Assembly: GCA_013399305.1 (NCBI GenBank) | Contig: VXAI01000004.1 | Coordinates: forward strand, 682,001-746,000 | Length of the DNA stretch: 64,000 nt | Source of the DNA: Rostratula benghalensis | Taxonomy: Eukaryota > Chordata > Aves > Charadriiformes > Rostratulidae | Direction: 5' to 3' | In this document: positions 24,501-64,000 of the stretch, piece by piece | How positions within the stretch are numbered: position 1 is the first letter of the stretch | Layout of the letters: each line of letters starts with the position of its first letter | Notes under the pieces: generated by a model | What the model saw: the letters and a program-made list of their open reading frames with translations, nothing else | Database searches by the model: none | Told to the model about the DNA's origin: nothing | Program-made: the position numbers and the translations under genes

Positions 24501-27500
24501 GATTAGTCTTTATAGGCTGTACAGCCCCTCATGGAATTGAATCTCTGTCAACGACTTGAGCTTGTAGGTACTGTTAGAGGGCTGCAAGAGAAAGTAGATC
24601 GGAGTCTCCCTGTATATTCTGGCACATGAAAATATTCTCTATCACCCTCCCCTTCTCTCCTACTTGCACCTGGACGTGCATGCAGGGCGAGTACTCTGGG
24701 AGCTGGCAAAGCCACCAGGAGGGTATGAAGAGGGCACAAGCTGCAGGGTCGGTTAAACAGGCTTAACTCTCCTCTCTTCTCTTTGCTGCATAGAGCTAAC
24801 CTCGCTGCAAGCGTCTGGATTCTGATGTCAGAAAGTGCTGGTGGAATAATCTGTGTTTTATATCTTCATTTTCCATGTGGTACACAAATGTCTTTCCATG
24901 TGCATTTAGTGGCTGGAGAGGCGTGCTGTCATTCCTGCCTATTGAAGGGTCTAATAAGTACTCCAGGAGTAGCAGGTAAAGCTAAAGATATTAAATAAAA
25001 CCAAATGGAATAATACTTTATTTATTGCCTTAGTACAAATAAAGAATAACCGCATTGTGATCGAGTAGAAATAAAGTGTCTCCCTTCAAAATCCAATTCA
25101 AGGGTGCCTTGAGATCATTAAACTAGATTTAAGTTAACGTGTCCAGTCAGGCACAGTTAAGCTCTAAGGGACAGCTGTTCCGAGTGGGAAAAGGGCAGTG
25201 GCAGAGAGAGGTTGGTGACTGCGTTAGAAGGGACAGTCACACTCACAGGAAGGGGGATGTCTTCTCAGAAAAGGCAAATGAGTGGCCACTGCTAAAGACA
25301 GTCCTGTCTGCAGAGTAACACTTCAATTAAATGCCACCACTGTCAAAAGGGTAGTAACTTTGAGCTAGATGTTGCCATAAGGAACTATTCCAAAAGGACT
25401 TTGGCGGGGTATTTATTCCTCTATGGCTCTTCCAGTCAGTTGTCCTCTGCAAATATGGCAACTGGGCCATCTGAGTTCTTGGTCTGGCTTGAAGAAACAA
25501 TAAGTCTTACAAATAATCTTCCCAAGCACACAGAAGAGGGAAAGTAGCAAGATGGTCAGCTGGGGGCAATCATAAATTAATGTTTCCAGTTTTTCTCACG
25601 GAAATAAAATTAAAAAGCCCATTGATTCATTTTTGATGGCAGGAAGGGTTTGGCACATACATAATCAAAATATTTACTTTGGACCATATTGGGACATTTA
25701 GGTGGCTGACAGAAATGTATTGATTTTTAAGGAGAAGAATGAAAAATAGGTTGTCTTTCTTTTTTATAAAGTTGGCATTTTTTTTGCTACAAGCACAATT
25801 TCAGCTGCTTACAATTCTATATGCAACTCTTTTCAAATGAAAAATGGGAAAAAATGAAATACAATACAGTGGCTAAAGAACATAATGATAATTTTATATT
25901 TTTATTTACCTTTCAAAACATTAACATCTCAGCCCCTTCTTCCACAAGTCACTTCAGATAACGGCACGGTTGTTATTTCTGAGTAGCAGAAGTGTTTGCT
26001 GGACAGTACAGTAGGTTGCCAACTTGCTGTGCCAAATGAGGCTTTGTCACCTTCACTTAACAGATAACAAAGCTAAAAGTTAGAACTGCCATGGAGTGTT
26101 GTCCCTGGATGATGCACAGGTGACAGCAAGGCTGATACTCTACATGCTGCACCGTATTAAATTCTGCGCCTTTGCTTTAATCCCAGTGTCAGAAGACAGG
26201 ACCTGGGGGATGTTGTCTCTGCCATACACATTCATCATGCTCACCCAAGCATCCCCCAAACATTGCTGGGTGTTTGATTTTCATGTAAATAATCAGGTTT
26301 TCTAAAGAATTTCTTAAAACCATGACTGGGGTTTGGAGTTCGGAGGGGTTTTAAGGTTTATATCTCACGGGAGGTAGGATTTCCTCTCTTCTGGATTGCC
26401 TGCATTTTGCAAGCATTCTTCAGAAAGCTGGCATCATGTCTATATGAAGAAAATAGAATTATAAAGTCTGGCGGGTTAAGTGTAAACAGATAATAAATGA
26501 AACCAAAAAGATTTTGAGGAACAGTTTGCAAAAGATAAAAGAACAAGCAGTAAACCTTTTTTTATCATATCCAATAGCCTGCTGGAGAATTTATAGAAAC
26601 AGCAGGACCCACTGAGAGGAATACAGAAAGAGCTCTCAGAGAAGATCTTGTTTTAGTAGAAAAACAGACTAAATCTCAATTTTTGGCATCAGTGCACAGT
26701 GTTCCATAAGTTCCTGATGTACAAATTACTGGTGGCTTGGAAACTCTACCTGGCACGCGTGCCCACACGCTGCCTTGCTTTTACACTTTCCCCCCCCTGG
26801 TAACTGCCAGAGCCAGGATACAAGTCTAAGCAAGATGTTTGATACAGCAAGGGCAGACTTGCTCAGCCTGAAGAAGGACTCTTGGTGCTTGTGGTGCCAC
26901 TAGAGCTCTTCTGTACCTGAGCTGCTCACACAAGCAGCCATTGCACAGTTGAAAGACTCCAGCTGAGGAGAGCACATGTGATCACCACTGCTCCTGAGGA
27001 CAGCGCTCCAGGGCATTTTTCACTTAAAGCATAAAGAGATATCTTGAAGGGAAGAAAGTTTCTGTGAATTGAGGCCAAGTAAACCAGCCAAGTTTGGAAA
27101 CAGAACAGCCAGGAGCAAGTACATGAGGGACGGGTTGGTGTTAAAATAACCTCAGGACTTTTACCCCCTCAAGACACTCATCCAGTGTATTTTGTTTCCA
27201 AGTAAATTAAGGCAATATGTTGATAATCAAATTTGTGCAAAGCAATATTACAAATGCTAATGAAATTATCCAAACCCTAGCAAATTGGCAGAGGAATTTC
27301 TTTTGAAGCTTAGAATATGAAACTCTAGTCAAGGTCAGATACGGAAAGACTGGGCTTGTCCATTAATGTAGTGTGTTTACTTTATGAGGGAAATGAGCAG
27401 CACTCCTAGTACTGGCTCAAAGTTTCTTGTCTACACATAAATGTTCTTTTGAAAGTTTTTTGAAATGTTCTAGTGAATGTGTGTGGTTGGGTCCCTAATT

Positions 27501-27571
27501 CCACAGATACACAAACACTTTAAGGTAACATAAATACAGGCTACTGTAATTGACTGTTCTCAGCACCTGGA
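18524..27571. other. Intergenic region between MTR and ACTN2, left part
   Basis: This is about 9 kb of mostly AT-rich DNA. All reading frames are short and none resembles a protein I know. No RNA gene or identifiable recent transposable element was seen. Confidence 0.75.
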
Positions 27572-28275
27572 TATCATGGAATCATGGTATCGTAGTCAGA
27601 AGGGACCTCTAGAGATCATCCAGTCCAACTCCCCTGCTAAAGCAGGATTGCCCAGAGCACATCACTCAGGACTGCACCCAGGCAGGTCTTGAGGATTTCC
27701 AGAGAAGGGGACTCCACAACCTCCCCGTGCAGCCTGTTCCAGTGCTCTGTCACCCTCACTGGAAAGAAGTTTTTCCTCATATTTGAATGGAACTTCCTAT
27801 GTTTCAGCTTGTGCCCATTCCCCCTTGTCCTGTCAGTGGGAACCACTGAGAAGAGTCTGGCTCCATCCTCCTTCCACCCACCCTTTAGGTACTTGTAAGC
27901 ATACCTAAGGTCTCCCCTGCGCCTTCTCTTCTCCAGGATAATGAGTCCCAGCTCTCCCAGCCTGTCCTCATAAGGGAAATGCTCCAATCACATAATCATC
28001 TTTGTTGCCCTGTGTTATAGTTCTCTCTTGAACTGGGGAGCCCAGAACTGGACGCAGTATTCCAGTTGTGGCTTCACCAGTGCAGAGCAGAGGGGAAGAA
28101 TGACCTACCTCGACCTACTGGTCACACTCTTCACCCAACTGTTCCTTGGGTCCTCCTTCTTGCCCTTTTTGTAGACTGGAGTGATATTTGCCTTTCACCA
28201 GTCCTCAGGCACCTCTCCTGTTCTCCATGACCTTTCAAAGATGATGAAGAGCAGCCCAGACATGTATTTCCAGCC
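27572..28275 (-). mobile_element. CR1 non-LTR retrotransposon, 5'-truncated fragment
   Basis: The plus strand starts with ATGGAATCATGG, the reverse complement of the ATTCTATG-like octamers that end avian CR1 elements. It continues with AGAAGGGACCTCTAGAGATC and other familiar CR1 3' sequence, so the element is in minus orientation. A minus-strand frame at 27637-27987 resembles the C-terminal end of CR1 ORF2, with [19 protein letters not shown] and [20 protein letters not shown]. Older CR1-like sequence continues to about 28275. Most of the coding region is missing, as is usual for CR1, so the copy is dead. The outer boundary at 28275 is approximate. Confidence 0.93.
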
Positions 28276-29845
28276 AGCAGAATAACCAGCCCAGGGAATT
28301 CTTCTGTTTATAAGTAAATGGGGTCATGGAAATAGATTTGTTCTTTGCGGTGGCAGCCCTCACCTTGTCTTCAAATTAGAAAGAAATCACAGATTTTAAA
28401 AAGACACTAATATGAAATAAAATCTGGATGAGAATAATCAGTTTTCCTATATAAACATATTTGGCCTGAAACAAGTAGCATCTGACCAGAACATGCTAAC
28501 AGCTCTCTGTGGTGCAGGCTTTATCCTGGTGAAGCAGCTCCTTAGACAAAAAACCCCTCTGAACACGACCAGAAGGTAGATTGATGCACATGCACACAGG
28601 TTGTTAACCATAAAAACTTGGGAAAGAAGGACATAGAGAATGAACAGGTATCTATCTCAGTTATTTCAGTTATTCAGAAACCTTATTAATATTTAACAAG
28701 AGAGAAAAAAACCCCAAACCTTAGTGACCGGTGAGATTGAAGCAACTCTAGCAATGGTCATATTTGGTAACTATAGTAGATAATAACTTGCATATTTGAT
28801 ATTTGAGCATTTTTTGCATCTTAGGGGATGTTGGGATGCTTTTCTGACTCCGAAAAGAGCCTTTGGGTGCCTTTTGTGCATGGAAATGTTCCTGCCACAA
28901 CAGCAGAACCTCCCCTAGTGCTCTGACTCCAGAAGTAGGGAAGATTTTTCAGCCATAAATCCTAACATAATGCAATAGTTCAAAGACCACTGAGCAGTTT
29001 TCCCTGGTAAGAAATAAGTGAGTCAAGAATCCAAATCACAGGCTGTCACTGCACTGAACTTACCCCTGCTTTAATGTCATTTTCTAGTTGAGCAAGTGGA
29101 GAGACAGATCTAATCATTTTTAAATTGTGCTCAAGATATGGAAATGAAGCACATGCTTTCTTGTTTGATACTCCTTTATAAGTAATTTTCATACAGATTA
29201 TTCCCCATTTGCTTTGTTTATATCAGACTTTCACTGACTTTGTTCCTTTATTCTTTTGAAGATCTCCCTTAGGCTGATTCCTCTCTTAGAAGTCTAGAAC
29301 TCCACAGGACACCAAGAGGCGCTGAAGCAGATGAGGACCAAGGACTTGGATTTGGCAAAATTAAATTATCAATGTTTTTCAAAGAAGCATCATCTCTCAT
29401 CTAAGTATTATTTTCTCATCTAAATATCATTGAAACTGTAGAAGCCCATCTACAAATACTGACTCCATTACCAACGCAGAAGGCATATTCCCAAGGGCCT
29501 GTTATTCTATCAATGATCAAAAAATTGCTTCCTGACAGAATTACTCTCAACCACAAGCCATTTAAATCAAAAAAGTAAGCTGCTAACTGTCCAAATCCAG
29601 CTGCTAACAGGAACTATTCTCCTCCTTCATTGAGACTGCTTGTGTCTGGGATAACCTCTACAGAAACCAGGAACTACCTGAATAAAAGAGCATGGTTTCC
29701 TCCAAGAAGGGGCAAACTCATGTTCTGGTGAAAACACAAGCTGTTAGGAGCAGCTCTCTTCTTACCTACTGGCCACAAAAGGCTTGGGAGTGCTGGAAAC
29801 TCTATCTATGAAGAAAGGAGGTACGAAGGCAGCACAGAGCTACAA

Positions 29846-29865
29846 CACTACACTACACTACACTA
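29846..29865 (+). repeat. (CACTA)4 tandem repeat
   Basis: Four perfect copies of the 5-bp unit CACTA lie in the intergenic region. Confidence 0.95.
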
Positions 29866-30228
29866 CAACCTGCATCAGCGCAGTGACTGAAAATTATTGC
29901 CTCAAAATCAAGGTTGTCTTGGCAGGATGTTTTTTTATGACTTGTTGTATCCATGTCAAGTCACAGAAGACATCTGCATTAGACATTAAAGCAATTTAAA
30001 ACCTTACTGACTTTTTTGAAATTTACTTTATTCTATAACCCTCATTCACATGATCATCAAAATAATGCTGTACCTTCGCCTGTAGAACCTTGGCCCCTGT
30101 GACTGGTACATTCCTTACCTTGGACTCAGTTAGGCTTCTACATAGTAAAACTAGTTTGCTGCCAGAATTGTGTAGACAGAAAATGCCCCTGGAACCATTC
30201 ATTTCCAGTGTAAACAGAGAGATTCTAC

Positions 30229-30250
30229 AAAAAAAAAAAAAAAAAAAAAA
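30229..30250 (+). repeat. Poly-A tract (A22)
   Basis: This is a run of 22 A in intergenic DNA. No source gene or SINE body was recognised upstream of it. Confidence 0.95.
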
Positions 30251-31615
30251 GCCACCTAATAAGAATGGAGCCCTAGAGGAACAGGAAATTTCTCTGTTAA
30301 ACTGCTCTGGAACTTGACCACAGAATATTTTAGAAAACCTTGAACTTCACCCACTTCATGCAAAATAAGAGAGCTTGCATATTTAATCTAGTTACCCTAA
30401 AAATGCTGGGAGAAAGAGTATTTTTTTCTACATGAAAGGCATTAAAGTAATACATGTAATACAACATTTTGAGGCAAGTATGGGTGGGTAATTAATCCCT
30501 GCAGCTTTCTGTCACTGGTTCTGCTCACCCTACTTTAGAAATCAGAAGCCTGATATGGGAATGAAAAAATTATGCCACAAAAATCTTTTTTCTTGCTGCT
30601 GATAACATTATCTCTTACATGCTTTGATCAACAGAACATTTAGCTGAAGGAGGAGCTTAGAAGTCTCCTTTGTACTATCAAAAATAAGAAGAATATCACA
30701 ATATAAAAATCAGCAGGAAGAACATGAATGACAACCACTAGAAGTGTCAGACATAAACTGTCTCTGTGCCAATTTTTACCATAATCCTGCCTGTAGCACT
30801 GACATTTCGCTTTTGTGCCATGTTTGGAAGCTCAAATGTTTTATTCTTCTGGCTGCATTGAACTGTGACAATGAGAGATATACAGATTTATTCTTCAATA
30901 AGATTCATCCTGCCCAGCAGACTCAGTTTGTGTGGGCATAGTCATCAGCAAAAGAGATGGCACTGTACCTTCTCAGTATCAGCAGTGGCAGCGGCAGCTC
31001 CTGGCTGTGAGCAAGGCTGCACAAGCGCTGTAGGAGATGTGACTGTAGCCCTAATATTTCTCTTAAGTCCTCTACTGGCTTTTGGACACAAGGTAGAGGA
31101 GGTAGAGGTATGTGGTCATTGTCTGTCTCCTCTGGGATTGTTTTGAAATTGCTCTCACCACGTGCACCGCACCTGCAGGGTGCCTGCTTTAGGACTGAAC
31201 GTGAATCTTCAATTGACTTCAAAGCAAAGGCCAGTGAAAGCATCATTACATACTTAACATCTGCACAGGAAGGAAAACAGCAATGCAGAAAAGTTAAGGC
31301 CAATGTCTTCTAAAACATTATTGCCCAAGTCTCCGTGAAATCAATCTAACAAGCTATGGGCACCTGTGCTCTGTAAGGGAAACTGTGCCACTCATTCTGA
31401 GCTCCATCTCACTTCATGAGACCGTACCTGTCCCTCCGGCACAGAGCGACTGCTGTTCACACAAACACGGTGTGTACAGAAATGCATGACAATTTTTGAA
31501 CTTTTACTTTAGCAGACTGAAACCTCCTTCAAAGCTCAGAAATATTTCCAGTTCTGAGAGAGAACCACTACGTGATTGCCAATGACAGAGTCTCATGAAG
31601 TTTTGAAAAGCAGAC

Positions 31616-64000
<32,385 letters not shown>

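Larger units (their letters stand above)
28276..31615. other. Intergenic region between MTR and ACTN2, right part
   Basis: No gene was recognised between the CR1 fragment and the likely ACTN2 polyadenylation site. The stretch holds a (CACTA)4 repeat and an A22 tract. Confidence 0.75.

Overview
The window is vertebrate, almost certainly avian, nuclear DNA. The reasons are spliced genes with GT-AG introns, a CR1 retrotransposon fragment of the type typical of birds, and protein sequences very close to those I recall for chicken. It holds parts of two large genes, both on the minus strand, so transcription runs from right to left. The order ACTN2 then MTR is the same as I recall for human chromosome 1. 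Nothing prokaryotic, viral or tRNA-like was seen.

Left third (1-18.2 kb): the 5' part of MTR, cobalamin-dependent methionine synthase. Exons 2-9 were placed to the base and encode most of the homocysteine-binding domain, including the first zinc-ligand cysteine. Exon 1 and the promoter lie in a CpG-rich block that is broken by a 98-base assembly gap (18019-18116). The start codon is probably inside that gap. The gene continues past the left edge.

Middle (18.2-31.6 kb): intergenic DNA with no recognisable gene, a 5'-truncated CR1 element at about 27.57-28.28 kb, and simple repeats.

Right half (31.6-64 kb): ACTN2, sarcomeric alpha-actinin-2, from exon 6 to the stop codon and 3' UTR. Taking one exon 8 and the muscle-type exon 19, the coding parts sum to 2149 nt. 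That equals the human ACTN2 length for the same interval. Exons 1-5 lie beyond the right edge.

The main interest is alternative-exon structure in ACTN2. (i) Exon 8 is present as two diverged copies (59480-59565 and 58250-58335), each 86 nt and so necessarily mutually exclusive. (ii) Besides the muscle exon 19 there is an intact upstream 78-nt exon (36490-36567). It resembles the non-muscle, calcium-binding-type EF-hand exon of ACTN1/ACTN4. (iii) The only exon 6 in the window (63353-63431) reads [20 protein letters not shown], a spectrin/ACTN4-like form. The sarcomeric form I recall reads [20 protein letters not shown], so a second exon 6 may lie upstream. (iv) The muscle exon 19 is preceded by 322 nt with no AG dinucleotide on the transcribed sense strand, including a CU-rich block with UCUU motifs. 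This points to a distant branch point and PTB-type control, as described for the ACTN1 paralogue.
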